From Myxococcales bacterium (GTDB taxonomy: Bacteria > Myxococcota_A > Polyangia > Polyangiales > Polyangiaceae), in contig JADJQX010000007.1 in assembly GCA_016712525.1 (NCBI GenBank), positions 2,108,001-2,172,000 of the forward strand: a stretch of DNA of 64,000 nucleotides. Reading direction: 5' to 3'. How positions within the stretch are numbered: position 1 is the stretch's first letter; every line of letters starts with the position of its first letter. A model generated the notes under the pieces. The model searched no databases. It saw only the letters and a program-made list of their open reading frames with translations, and was not told the DNA's origin. Below, one piece after another: positions 1 through 8,197 of this stretch. The position numbers and the translations under genes are program-made.

Positions 1-995
1 CGAGCAGTCGCCGTCGACGCCGCAGGTCTTCCCGGCCTCGCATTTCGGCGCGGGTGGGACCGTGACGCCGCCGAACGACGTGCCCATTCCGCCGCAGTCG
101 ACGTCGGTCTCGCCGCCGTTCTTTTGTCGTCGGTCGCCGTGGGCGTCGCGCACTTGTTCGCGTCACACTGGTCGAGGCCGCAGTCGCCGTTCGCGACGCA
201 CGCCTTGCCCACCGCGCACTTCGGGGCGTTCGGCCCGCCGCAGTCGACGTCGGTCTCGCCGTTGTTCTTCTTCGCGTCGGTCGGGCTCGGGGCGTCGCAC
301 TTTCCGTTCGTGCAGGTCGAGAGGCAGTCGGTTCCGTCGACGCATTTTTCGCCCGCTCCGCAGAGCTTGTCGGGCTTGGCCGTGCCGCCGCAGTCGACCC
401 CCGTCTCGCCGGCGTTGCGGCGCCCGTCCTGGTGCACCGTGGGAGGGGGCGCAGCACACGCGAGCGCGCGGCAGTAGTCCGTCTCGCAGTCCTTGTCTTG
501 GCCGCAGGGCTCGCCGTTCTTGCACGTCACCGGCAGACCGACACCGCACGTCTTCGAGCCCGCCGGGGCGCACGTCCCTTGAGGGCTGCACGTCGTGCTC
601 TTGCAGTCTTCGCCCTTCGTGCACGGCTCGCCGTCGCACTTCTTCGAGCACGTGCCCCCGCAGTCGACCCCGGTCTCGGTGCCGTCCTGTTGCCCGTTCG
701 TGCACGAGCTCGCGACGCACTTTCCGCCCTGGCAGCTCGTGCTCTCGCAGTCGGCCGCCGTCTGGCAGGTGGCGCCGAGCGCGCATTTGGACGGGCCCTG
801 GGCGCCGCACGAGGCAGGAGGCGTGGTCCCCGTGGTGGTCGCCGAAGGGGTCGGCGTGGGGTCGACCTCGTCGGGAGTGGAGCTGCACGCGACGAGCGGC
901 GCGGTGATCGCGAGCGCACCGAGCAAGAGCCCGAGCCCTCGTCGAGCCGGAGAACGAACCGAAGAAATCGAGACGGCGGGCCGGGCTTTCCTCAT
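1..995 (-). CDS. Cys-rich repeat lipoprotein, partial, with apparent frameshift
   Basis: Translating back from the ATG at 995 gives a basic N-terminus, a hydrophobic stretch and the lipobox LVAC, then a Thr/Pro-rich linker, so it should be a secreted lipoprotein. The rest is a Cys-rich repeat of roughly 60 residues. It contains GETxVDCGG, CAxGKxC and xDCxxxxC units and resembles the disulfide-rich repeats common in myxobacterial surface proteins. The C-terminus lies beyond the left edge. At 122-125 (AAAA on the coding strand) the repeat pattern jumps frame. Upstream of that point the reading is ...PTATDDK; downstream the expected KNGGETDVDCGG continues only in the neighbouring frame. One missing A would restore it. 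No enzymatic role is suggested; surface binding or structure is only a guess. Confidence 0.7.
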   Translation of the reverse strand, partial: MRKARPAVSISSVRSPARRGLGLLLGALAITAPLVACSSTPDEVDPTPTPSATTTGTTPPASCGAQGPSKCALGATCQTAADCESTSCQGGKCVASSCTNGQQDGTETGVDCGGTCSKKCDGEPCTKGEDCKSTTCSPQGTCAPAGSKTCGVGLPVTCKNGEPCGQDKDCETDYCRALACAAPPPTVHQDGRRNAGETGVDCGGTAKPDKLCGAGEKCVDGTDCLSTCTNGKCDAPSPTDAKKNNGETDVDCGGPNAPKCAVGKACVANGDCGLDQCDANKCATPTATDDKRTAARPTSTAAEWARRSAASRSHPRRNARPGRPAASTATA

Positions 996-1217
996 TTTGC
1001 CATCGTGCCATGAGCCGCCTCGTTCACAACGCTAAAACGCAGCGCTTGCCGAGACGCCGGATGGCGCGCTCTTCCTACTCAACCCCACGTGTAGTTGTGC
1101 GCGTCGTTGTGCGCGAGCTTCTCGTGGGTTTTTGCGTGGTTTTCGCGCGGAGCACGCCCCGCGGAAGCGCGCTCCGCGGTGAGGGGCATGAGGGCCTGCC
1201 CGCCCCGCGCGACCCGC

Positions 1218-2024
1218 TCAGGCGCGCGACGCGGAGACGTAGGTCTCGACGTCCGCGAGGAGGCGCTCCTTCGAGCTCGCGACGAACAAGACGCCTTGGT
1301 AGTCGGTCGGATCGAACGAGGTCGCGGCGACCCGCTCCACGTCGAAGTCGCGGAGCTCGGCCTTCTCCTCGAAGCGCCCGAGCTCGCCGAACGACGACAA
1401 GAGGCCGGCCCCGACCACCCGGAGGCCATCTTCGGCCCGGTAGACACCGAACTCGAGGACGTACCAGTAGAGGCGAATGAGCGCGTCTATCCCGTCGTCG
1501 CCCGTGCGGCGCGTCGCCTCTCCGAAGAGGCGGTTCAGGCGTGCGAACCGAGGGTCGGCGAGGAGCGGACCGTGGCCCACGATCTCGTGCACGACGTCCG
1601 GCTCGGGGGTGTAGAGCGGCGCCGAGGCGTGACGCATGTACTGCGTGGCGAGGAAGACGCCGTCGGCGAGGCGCTCCATGAAGGCGCGCGGGGTGACGAG
1701 CCCCGCGACAGGCTCGAGGCGGAAGCCCGTGTGCGCCCCGAGGCGCGTGTTGACCTCGTCGAACGAAGGGACGTGCCCCTCGCGGAGGCCGAGCTTGGGC
1801 ACCCCTTCGAGGTACTCGGGGCATGCGCGCCGCGTGTGGAGCGGCGAGAGGTGCGCGAGCGCCGTCGACCAGACGTACGTCTCGTGGGGCTCGTACGCGA
1901 TCGCGGGCAGCGGCTCGCCAGAGCGGTAGGCGAGGGCCAACGCCGCGATAGCGTTGCGGCGCGCGCGGTAGTCCGGGTCGCGGAAGCCAGGGTGATCGCG
2001 GTCGAGCTCGACGAGGGTAGGCAC
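1218..2024 (-). CDS. phhA: phenylalanine 4-monooxygenase (pterin-dependent aromatic amino acid hydroxylase)
   Basis: The 268-residue product is the usual size for bacterial PhhA, which converts phenylalanine to tyrosine in the cytosol using tetrahydropterin, O2 and non-haem iron. The signature VVHEIVGHGP supplies the two His iron ligands (H146, H151). The third ligand, Glu191, lies in the YWYVLEFGV block. The N-terminal PxYxxYLxGVP-like region is also recognisable. It is transcribed divergently from the YbaK-type gene across about 70 bp. No pterin dehydratase (phhB) lies next to it, although a folB-like gene is at 28 kb. Tyrosine or tryptophan hydroxylase activity cannot be excluded by eye, but PhhA is by far the commonest bacterial member. 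Confidence 0.9.
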   Translation of the reverse strand: MPTLVELDRDHPGFRDPDYRARRNAIAALALAYRSGEPLPAIAYEPHETYVWSTALAHLSPLHTRRACPEYLEGVPKLGLREGHVPSFDEVNTRLGAHTGFRLEPVAGLVTPRAFMERLADGVFLATQYMRHASAPLYTPEPDVVHEIVGHGPLLADPRFARLNRLFGEATRRTGDDGIDALIRLYWYVLEFGVYRAEDGLRVVGAGLLSSFGELGRFEEKAELRDFDVERVAATSFDPTDYQGVLFVASSKERLLADVETYVSASRA

Positions 2025-2094
2025 GGCGCGCTCCTTATCACTGGCGCGCCCGCTCCTTGTCGGATTTCGCGGCTTCCGTTACTGCGGTCGTGCC

Positions 2095-2592
2095 GTGCCC
2101 GAGAAGACCAACGCCGCCCGCATCCTCGATCGCCTCAAGGTCCCGTACGAGCTCCGCGGATACACGGTGGACCTCGACGATCTTTCGGCCGAGACGGTCG
2201 CGAAGAAGGTCGGCCTCCCGGAGGCCCAAGTGCTGAAGACCTTGCTCGTCCGCGGCGAGCGCCTCGGCCCGCATTTCGCCGTCGTGCCGGCGGGAACGTC
2301 GCTCGACCTCAAGGCATGCGCGAAGGCCATCGGCGACAAGAAGGTCGCTCCGGTGCCGTTGAAGGAGGTCGAGCCGCTCACGGGGTACGTGCGCGGGGGC
2401 GTCACGGTGCTCGGCGCGAAGAAGGCCTTCCCCGTCGTCGTCGACGCGTCGGCGCTCGCGCACGAGGTCGTGAGCGTGTCGGCGGGTGTGCGAGGGACGC
2501 AGATCTTCGTGAGCCCGAAGGCCTACGTCGCGGCCACCAAGGCCAAGGTGGCGCCGATCGCGACGCGCGACGAAGCGGCGCCGGAGGGGTGA
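2095..2592 (+). CDS. YbaK/EbsC-type Cys-tRNA(Pro) deacylase
   Basis: This 165-residue protein spans a complete YbaK-type domain. Members hydrolyse Cys-tRNA(Pro) mischarged by prolyl-tRNA synthetase. Family hallmarks are the N-terminal TNAARxLD segment, the substrate-pocket Lys in QVLKTLLV, the VVPAGTSLDLK block and the GYVRGGVTVLG segment near residues 98-108, followed by the KKAFPVVVDAS block. The start is a GTG at 2095; there is no ATG nearby that keeps the TNAAR motif. The gene stands alone, divergent from phhA and convergent with the helicase gene. The last dozen residues are a non-conserved tail. Confidence 0.87.
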   Translation: MPEKTNAARILDRLKVPYELRGYTVDLDDLSAETVAKKVGLPEAQVLKTLLVRGERLGPHFAVVPAGTSLDLKACAKAIGDKKVAPVPLKEVEPLTGYVRGGVTVLGAKKAFPVVVDASALAHEVVSVSAGVRGTQIFVSPKAYVAATKAKVAPIATRDEAAPEG

Positions 2593-2611
2593 GCGCGCGA
2601 CCGAGCGGCCG

Positions 2612-4357
2612 TTACTCCTCGCCCTCCCCCGGGCCGACGAGCAGCGCCTCGATCTCCTTCACGGTCTCGGTGTCGTCGCCGATCATCTCCTTCATCGAGA
2701 GGAGCCGACGCACGACCACCTTCGCGATGCGCTCCTCGATCGTCCCGTCGGCGTACGCCCAGTAGACCTGCGCGAACTTGCCGTCGCGGTGGCATCGCCC
2801 TTCGATCTGCGCCATCTGGATGGCCGACCAGCGGAGATCGTGCACGACCGAGCTGCGCGGGCTCCCGCCGTGCTCGCCTTGATGGAGCGAGATCCCCTCT
2901 TCGACCGTGAAGAGCACGACGTCACGCTCTTCACGCTGGAAGGCGAGGCGCTCGGCCTCGCGCTCGCCCGCGCTCATCGCGCCGTGGATCACGGCGACCC
3001 GAACCTCCGAGAGCTCCTCGCGGAGGCGCTCGAGCGTCTCGACGAACGCGACGGACACGGCGACCTTGTGGCCGCTCTCGAGCAGCTCGCGCACGAGCTC
3101 GGCGGTGCCCGGGACGCGGACGAGAGAGCCCTTCTGCCGAAAGCGGAGGACCGCCGCGAGCCCCGACTTCGGGTCACGTCCCTGCGGCGCGAGCGAGAGC
3201 TCCTTTCGGAAGGCCGTCCACGCTTCCATGTAGAGTACACGCGCTTCGGGGTCGAGCTCGATCGGGGCCAGGATGCGCTGGATCGCGGGCCACCCGGCGA
3301 CGTCCTCGGGGCGACGTCGAAGGCCGGCCGGCGGCGACCCCTTGGAGTGAGGCTCGAAGAGCATGGCGCGCACCTTCGCCACGTCGGAGGGCCCGCCGCG
3401 CCACTCCCACTTTCCGTACGCGCCGCGCGAGAGCCCGAGCCCCTCGGACTGACAGAAGGCCTCGAAATCTTTCAGGTCTTTGGCTTTTTTGCCGAGCACG
3501 GCGGCGAGCAGCTTCGCGAGGTACGAGAGCTCGAGCGGGTTCTGGCCCGCGGTCGCCGAGAGCCACAGGCAGAAGCCCGCCGCTTCGGTGAGCTTGGCCG
3601 CGAGCTTGGAGCGCGCCGACGAGGGGTTTTTGCACTTGTGGCTCTCGTCCCACACGATCACGTCGAACGCGGGGGCCTCTCCCTTCCGCGCGAGGCCCTT
3701 CTTGCTCTTGATGGTTTTGCGGACCTCGGGCGCGACCTCGAAGAGCTTCCCCAGGCGCTCGTAGTTCATGACGACCACGTCGCTCCCGCCGTCGCCCATG
3801 GCCTCGATCGTGCGGCGCCAATGCGCGAGGACCGCGAGCGGCGAAACGACGAGGACGCGCGCCGCGGGCCTGTCGCCGAGCACCTTCTGCACCGAGGCCC
3901 ACGCCGAGATGGTCTTGCCGAGCCCGACGTCGTCGGCCAAGAGAAATCCGGGGCGCCCGGCCTGCGCCGAGGCGACGACGAGCCGGATGGCCTCCGCCTG
4001 ATGCGGGCGCGGGACGAGGCTCCCCTCCCCGCCGCGGCGGGCGCGGGGCACGTCGAGGCCCGCGTCGCGGTCGAGCACGCGCTGCACCGCGGCCTCCCAC
4101 GAGTACGCGAGCGGGGCGAAGGGCGCGAGCCCCGCCGGCAGCGGCTCGCCGCGGTAGACGAACACGCCGTGGTCGCGATCCCACGTGGCCCCGCACGCGC
4201 TCGCGACGCCTCGCATGGCGAAAGGGACGTCGAGCGCGAAGACGCGCGCCTTGGCCTCGGGCACCCTCCGCGCGGTCCCCGTCGGGCTCGGCCCCGCGGG
4301 TCGAGCCGCAGGCTTCTTCGGGACACCCACGGTGCGCTTCGGTCGGACGAGGGCCAT
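2612..4357 (-). CDS. SNF2-family helicase-like ATPase
   Basis: The product (about 581 residues from the ATG at 4357) is a superfamily 2 ATPase. It has Walker A DDVGLGKT (142-149), a DEAH-box variant DESH (237-240), motif III LSATAGQNP, and motif VI near the C-terminus as QIEGRCHRDGK. These place it with SNF2/HepA-type DNA translocases. Residues about 36-100 form a small N-terminal module (ALDVPFAMRG...GVFVYRGEPLP) like that seen before stand-alone phage and bacterial SNF2 proteins; I cannot assign it a function. The open frame runs upstream past 5200, but that part is antisense to the lipoprotein gene at 4433, so the start at MALVRPKRTVG is preferred. No methyltransferase or nuclease partner is adjacent. 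Confidence 0.85.
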   Translation of the reverse strand: MALVRPKRTVGVPKKPAARPAGPSPTGTARRVPEAKARVFALDVPFAMRGVASACGATWDRDHGVFVYRGEPLPAGLAPFAPLAYSWEAAVQRVLDRDAGLDVPRARRGGEGSLVPRPHQAEAIRLVVASAQAGRPGFLLADDVGLGKTISAWASVQKVLGDRPAARVLVVSPLAVLAHWRRTIEAMGDGGSDVVVMNYERLGKLFEVAPEVRKTIKSKKGLARKGEAPAFDVIVWDESHKCKNPSSARSKLAAKLTEAAGFCLWLSATAGQNPLELSYLAKLLAAVLGKKAKDLKDFEAFCQSEGLGLSRGAYGKWEWRGGPSDVAKVRAMLFEPHSKGSPPAGLRRRPEDVAGWPAIQRILAPIELDPEARVLYMEAWTAFRKELSLAPQGRDPKSGLAAVLRFRQKGSLVRVPGTAELVRELLESGHKVAVSVAFVETLERLREELSEVRVAVIHGAMSAGEREAERLAFQREERDVVLFTVEEGISLHQGEHGGSPRSSVVHDLRWSAIQMAQIEGRCHRDGKFAQVYWAYADGTIEERIAKVVVRRLLSMKEMIGDDTETVKEIEALLVGPGEGEE

Positions 4358-4432
4358 CGCGGCCCCATACCGTGGATCGCCCCGAGCGACGAGGGCATAC
4401 CTCGTCGGCCCACGTTCGGTTAGGGTGCGCGC

Positions 4433-5200
4433 ATGCAGCGCCGCATCGCCTTGGCCCTCGCCCTCTCCGCCCACATGCTCTCGCTCGCCGCGTGCGACGA
4501 CAAACCGAAGGACGGCGCGAAAGAGAAGGACAAGGGAGCGCCCTCGGCGACGGCGTCGGCGGCCCCGTCCGCGGCCCCGTCGGCCGAGCCCCCGGAGCCC
4601 ACGGCCACGACCCTCTCGATGGACGACGCCGCGCTCACGGTGAACGCCGACAAGGTGCCCTTCGAGGGGCCCGACGCGAAGGGGCGCCTCGCGCTCGCGC
4701 TCGCCGGGAAGCCCAAAATCGCCGGCGAGACGGTGACGCTCGTCGTGATGCGCGCGGCGAAGGCGCCGAAGGTCACGCTCGTCGCAGCCGCCCTGAAAGA
4801 CCAGAAGGCGAAGGGGCTCGTGCTCAAGGCGCAGACCCGCGACGGAAAGATGTCCGAGATCCCCGTGACGTTCGGCGTGAGCGCTCCGTGCGTGGCGGTC
4901 GCGGCCATCGGCAAGGACGTGGCCATCAACGTCTGGACGCTCGGCGGCACCACGGCGCGCAGGTTCGCGAAGGGCATGGCGGGCCCCGACCTCACCCTCG
5001 GCTCGGAGGGCCTCCGCAAGCAGGCGTCGGCGTGCGACACGAAGGTCGCGGTGCTCGGGGCGGACGAGTCCGTGACGTTTGGCCTCGTGTTCGATCTCGC
5101 CCTGGCCGCCAAGGACGGACCGGCCGACCCGAAGCTCGCGGGGCTCACCTTCGGCCTCGCCGAGGGGCTCGTCGCCGGACGGAAGGCCTCGGCGCTTTAG
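4433..5200 (+). CDS. putative lipoprotein of unknown function
   Basis: The 255-residue product begins with a signal peptide ending in a lipobox (SLAAC, Cys at 21). An acidic/Lys patch and a low-complexity Ala/Pro/Ser linker (SAAPSAAPSAEPPEP) follow to about residue 60. The remaining 190 residues look like a compact beta-rich domain (VPFEGPDAKGRLALALAG, GETVTLVVMRAAKAP) with two Cys (CVAVAA and SACDTK) that could pair. I do not recognise the family. It is divergent from the helicase gene across 75 bp and convergent with the pseudouridine synthase gene. Envelope location is inferred from the lipobox only. Confidence 0.7.
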   Translation: MQRRIALALALSAHMLSLAACDDKPKDGAKEKDKGAPSATASAAPSAAPSAEPPEPTATTLSMDDAALTVNADKVPFEGPDAKGRLALALAGKPKIAGETVTLVVMRAAKAPKVTLVAAALKDQKAKGLVLKAQTRDGKMSEIPVTFGVSAPCVAVAAIGKDVAINVWTLGGTTARRFAKGMAGPDLTLGSEGLRKQASACDTKVAVLGADESVTFGLVFDLALAAKDGPADPKLAGLTFGLAEGLVAGRKASAL

Positions 5201-5251
5201 GCAATCGTCTCGTTCTTCAAGCCACAAACGAGCTCGTCGCGGAGCGTGCGC

Positions 5252-6265
5252 TCACGCGTCGATCACGTCCTCGAAGCGGCTCTTCCCCCCGAGGCGGCGG
5301 AGTGTGCGCTCGAAGTCGATGGGCCAGGGCCTCGTGAAGACCACGGGGACCTCGTCCTTCGGGTGCACGAAGCCGAGCAGCGCGGCGTGCAGCATGGCCC
5401 GCTCCGCGGGGATCTCTTCGCCTCGGTAGCCGCGGATGTAGACCTTCTCCCCCACGAGCGGGTGCCCGTCCTCCGAGAGGTGCACGCGGATCTGGTGGGT
5501 GCGGCCCGTCTCGAGCCGGCACGCCACGAGGGTCGCGCCTTCGAGCCGCTCGACGACCTCGACGTGCGTCACGCTGCGCTGCCCTTCGCTCCCGGGCTTG
5601 CCCCCGCGCGCGCCGCCCTTTCGCCGCTCGACGCTCCCGCGCACGCCGTCACCGCGGTCGGCGACGAGGTGGCTCACGATCGTCTTCGTGTGGGCCTCGC
5701 CGTGCACGATCGCGAAGTACCTGCGGGTGGTCGTGTGCGCTCGGAACTGCGACGAGAGCGCCTCTTTGGCGAGCCACGTGCGCGTGAAGACGACGAGGCC
5801 GCTCGTCTCCTTGTCGATCCTGTGCACGACGCCGAGCGAGGGGCGCACGTTGCCGGAGCCACGCGAGACGCGCGAGAGGTACGCGCGGACCTTCTCGTCG
5901 AGCGTGCCGGTCTCGGTGTCGTCGTACGGGACGGTGCTCATGCCCGCGGGTTTGTCGACCACGACGACGTGGGCGTCGACGTGCACGAGGGTGCCCTCCG
6001 GGATCTCCGCGGGCCTCGGCTTGGGCGCGCGCTCGTTCATCGTGAGCACGGCGCCCTTTCGGACGCGCCGGAGACCATCGGTCTCGACGGCCCCGTCGAC
6101 CGAGATCTTGCCGGTCTCGACCGCTTTTCGGGCCTTTCCCCACGTGAGCTCGAAGAGCGCCTTCACGGCGCCGTCGAGCGGGGTGCCCGACAGCTCTTCG
6201 GGGACGGTGCGCGTAGGCTGTGCGGTGGTCACGGGCGGACCATAGGGGCTCGCCGTCGAGAACAC
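5252..6265 (-). CDS. RluA-family 23S rRNA pseudouridine synthase
   Basis: This 337-residue protein belongs to the RluA/RluD family, which isomerises specific uridines in rRNA or tRNA. Residues about 25-85 form an S4-like RNA-binding domain (LDGAVKALFELTWGKARKAVETGKISVDG). The catalytic core follows with VVVDKPAGMST and the signature HRIDKETSG, with catalytic Asp151. GRTHQIRVHL is the conserved C-terminal block. A Lys/Gly/Arg-rich insertion sits between (ERRKGGARGGKPG). Which of RluA, RluC or RluD it equals cannot be told by eye. The ATG at 6265 is the most upstream in-frame start; a GTG eleven codons later is also possible. Confidence 0.87.
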   Translation of the reverse strand: MFSTASPYGPPVTTAQPTRTVPEELSGTPLDGAVKALFELTWGKARKAVETGKISVDGAVETDGLRRVRKGAVLTMNERAPKPRPAEIPEGTLVHVDAHVVVVDKPAGMSTVPYDDTETGTLDEKVRAYLSRVSRGSGNVRPSLGVVHRIDKETSGLVVFTRTWLAKEALSSQFRAHTTTRRYFAIVHGEAHTKTIVSHLVADRGDGVRGSVERRKGGARGGKPGSEGQRSVTHVEVVERLEGATLVACRLETGRTHQIRVHLSEDGHPLVGEKVYIRGYRGEEIPAERAMLHAALLGFVHPKDEVPVVFTRPWPIDFERTLRRLGGKSRFEDVIDA

Positions 6266-6454
6266 ACGTCAGAACGACGCGCCCACGGGCTTCCGGGTCG
6301 AGCACGATTCCTCGCCGTCAAGAAGAAACCATCGGTCATGCCGAAACGAGCGCTCGCCCCCACCCGAGCCGCTCCGCCCGCGGTAGAAAACCGGCTTTCG
6401 CCGCGCGTGGCCCGCACCTTCGGGCAACATTCGTCGCGGAGAGAGGCAGCAAGC

Positions 6455-6484
6455 TTGACACCTTAGGCCCCAGGTCGAGAGAAT
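6455..6484 (+). promoter_or_regulatory. candidate sigma-70 promoter for the response regulator gene
   Basis: In the 309-bp divergent gap 6266-6574 the best promoter-like pair is TTGACA (6455-6460), an 18-bp spacer and GAGAAT (6479-6484). This is about 90 bp upstream of the GTG start at 6575. The -35 is a perfect consensus and the -10 matches four of six positions. Apart from this and a GAGGAG ribosome binding site at 6562-6567, I see nothing else definite in the gap. Confidence 0.4.
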
Positions 6485-6574
6485 CGGGCTGCTTTCCCCC
6501 CGAAAGCTCGTTTTTTCGCGTGGCTCGCCCCGAGAGCACCGCCGCCCCGCCTCACGATTCCGAGGAGCCTGCCC

Positions 6575-7492
6575 GTGCCCAAGACTCTGCTTGCCGTCGA
6601 CGACAGCGCCACCATGCGCAAGGTGCTCGAGATCACGTTCACCGGGGAAGACTTCAAGGTCCTCCTCGCGGAGAGCGGCCAGGCCGCGGCGAAGGTCGGA
6701 GAGAGCCCGAGCGCCATCGTGGTCGACACGGTGCTCGGGAACGAGGACGGCTACGAGGTCGCCCGCGAGCTTCGGAAGAAGAACCCGCGCGCCGCCATCG
6801 TGCTGCTCGCGAGCCGCTACAATCCCTACGATCAGAACCGCGGGCGTGACGCCGGCGCCGACGACTTCGCCGACAAGCCGTTCGACACGCAGCAGCTCAT
6901 CGAGAAGGTGAAGAAGGCGATCGCCACGCGCGAGTCGGCTCCTCAGGCCGCTGCGCCCGCGCCCGCCCCCGCTCCGGCCCCCGCCGCGCCCGCGCCCGCC
7001 GCCGCTGCGCCCGCCGCGCGGCCCGTCATGCCGCAGATTCCCACGACCGCCCCCGGTGTCAGCAAGGCCACGCAACCGTCGCTCGGCGGCGAGGTGCGCA
7101 AGAACGCGACGCTCATCTTCGGCGACCAAGTCCCGAACGCGCCCGGCTCCTCGGCGGCTCCCGTCCCCCGCGCGGCCGCTCCGGCCCCCGCTCCGGCCCC
7201 CGCCAAGGTCGAGGCCCCCGCACCCGCCCCCGCTCCAGCCAAGGTCGAAGCCCCGGCCCCCGCTCCGGCCAAGGTCGAGGCCGCCGCACCGGCGCCCGCG
7301 CCTCAGGCGGCGGTCGCAGCCGCCGTTTCGGACAAGCTCGCTCCCAAGCTCGACGGCCTCGGGCTCACCCCGGCGCAGGCCGACGCGGTGCTCGCGCTCT
7401 CGCGCGACGTGATCGAGCGCGTGGTGTGGGAGGTCGTTCCGCAGCTCGCCGAGACGCTGATCAAAGAAGAAATCGCCCGCCTCACGAAATGA
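6575..7492 (+). CDS. response regulator with Ala/Pro linker and conserved C-terminal helix
   Basis: Residues 1-115 are a CheY-type receiver domain. It has acidic pocket D9/D10, phosphoacceptor D51, Ser80 and Lys101 (DKPF). Residues about 120-265 are a very Ala/Pro-rich linker with repeated PAPAPAKVEAPAP units. The last 45 residues form a predicted amphipathic helix region ending VIERVVWEVVPQLAETLIKE. From memory, a similar short terminal helix ends many deltaproteobacterial and myxobacterial response regulators and probably mediates protein contacts. The start is a GTG with GAGGAG nine bases upstream. The layout recalls RomR-type polarity and motility regulators, but I cannot assert orthology. 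No kinase gene is adjacent. The stop overlaps the next gene's ATG, so the two are likely coupled. Confidence 0.83.
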   Translation: MPKTLLAVDDSATMRKVLEITFTGEDFKVLLAESGQAAAKVGESPSAIVVDTVLGNEDGYEVARELRKKNPRAAIVLLASRYNPYDQNRGRDAGADDFADKPFDTQQLIEKVKKAIATRESAPQAAAPAPAPAPAPAAPAPAAAAPAARPVMPQIPTTAPGVSKATQPSLGGEVRKNATLIFGDQVPNAPGSSAAPVPRAAAPAPAPAPAKVEAPAPAPAPAKVEAPAPAPAKVEAAAPAPAPQAAVAAAVSDKLAPKLDGLGLTPAQADAVLALSRDVIERVVWEVVPQLAETLIKEEIARLTK

Positions 7493-8133
7493 GGGGCATG
7501 GGGGGGAAGGTGCGAGGCGCGTGGCCCGCGAGGGTCAGGCGCTTCGTCGTTTGCGGGGCCTTCGTCGCCGTGGGTCTCTATGGCCGAGCGGCCTCGGCCG
7601 CCGAGCCTACGAAGCCGACCGAGGAGCCCGCGCCTCCCGAGCCGACGTACGACGCCGAGCGCCTCCGGGTTCGTTTCGGGTTCGACGCCGCCGGTGGGGC
7701 CATGATCGGCCGGGCCGCGGCGCACACCGTGGCGATCCGCGTGGGCGCGCAGCTCGGATCGACGTTCGGCCTGCACTACCAGGCGCTCGGGGGCCTCTTC
7801 TTTGGCACCGGGGACGCGGGCGGCCTCATGAGCCACGCGGCCATGGGGGCCCTCGTGCTCGGCGACACCGTCGAGCTCGGCTTCGGCCCCTCGTTCACGC
7901 TCCGGGGCGCCCAACGCGACGCCGAGTCCGGCATTTTCCCGAGCTTGAACGCGCGCCTCGCCTTCATGTTCGGCGCCGATGCCCGTCGCCCAGGGCGGCG
8001 CTCGGGCCTCTCGTTCGTGTTCCACGTGCAGCCCACGTTCGTGAAGGCGCGCACCTTCGCGAGCGGGACCGAGACCGAGGTCGGCATCACGCGGACGCTG
8101 TTCCTCCTCGGCCTAGGCGGGGAGTGGTACTGA
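7489..8133 (+). CDS. putative secreted outer-membrane-type protein
   Basis: The product of about 214 residues starts at an ATG overlapping the response regulator stop (ATGA); a second ATG lies three codons on. An N-terminal hydrophobic segment ending RAASAAE looks like a type I signal peptide. After a Pro/Glu linker the chain has alternating glycine/aromatic strands (LHYQALGGLFF, VELGFGPSFTL, LSFVFHVQPTFV) and ends in LGGEWY. A terminal aromatic residue is typical of small outer-membrane beta-barrels. I do not recognise the family. Overlap with the regulator suggests a functional link, which is inference. Confidence 0.65.
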   Translation: MRGMGGKVRGAWPARVRRFVVCGAFVAVGLYGRAASAAEPTKPTEEPAPPEPTYDAERLRVRFGFDAAGGAMIGRAAAHTVAIRVGAQLGSTFGLHYQALGGLFFGTGDAGGLMSHAAMGALVLGDTVELGFGPSFTLRGAQRDAESGIFPSLNARLAFMFGADARRPGRRSGLSFVFHVQPTFVKARTFASGTETEVGITRTLFLLGLGGEWY

Positions 8134-8197
8134 GCGGAGCCTTCGAGGAGACGCTCCTTCGGCCCCTCCGTCGACGCGTCGTGGTATACCGCGCGTC

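Noticed and set aside
1146..1178. CGCGGAGC/GCTCCGCG inverted repeat downstream of phhA
   Set aside because: The stem is only 8 bp with a 17-base loop and no U tract on the phhA transcript; I could not support it as a terminator.
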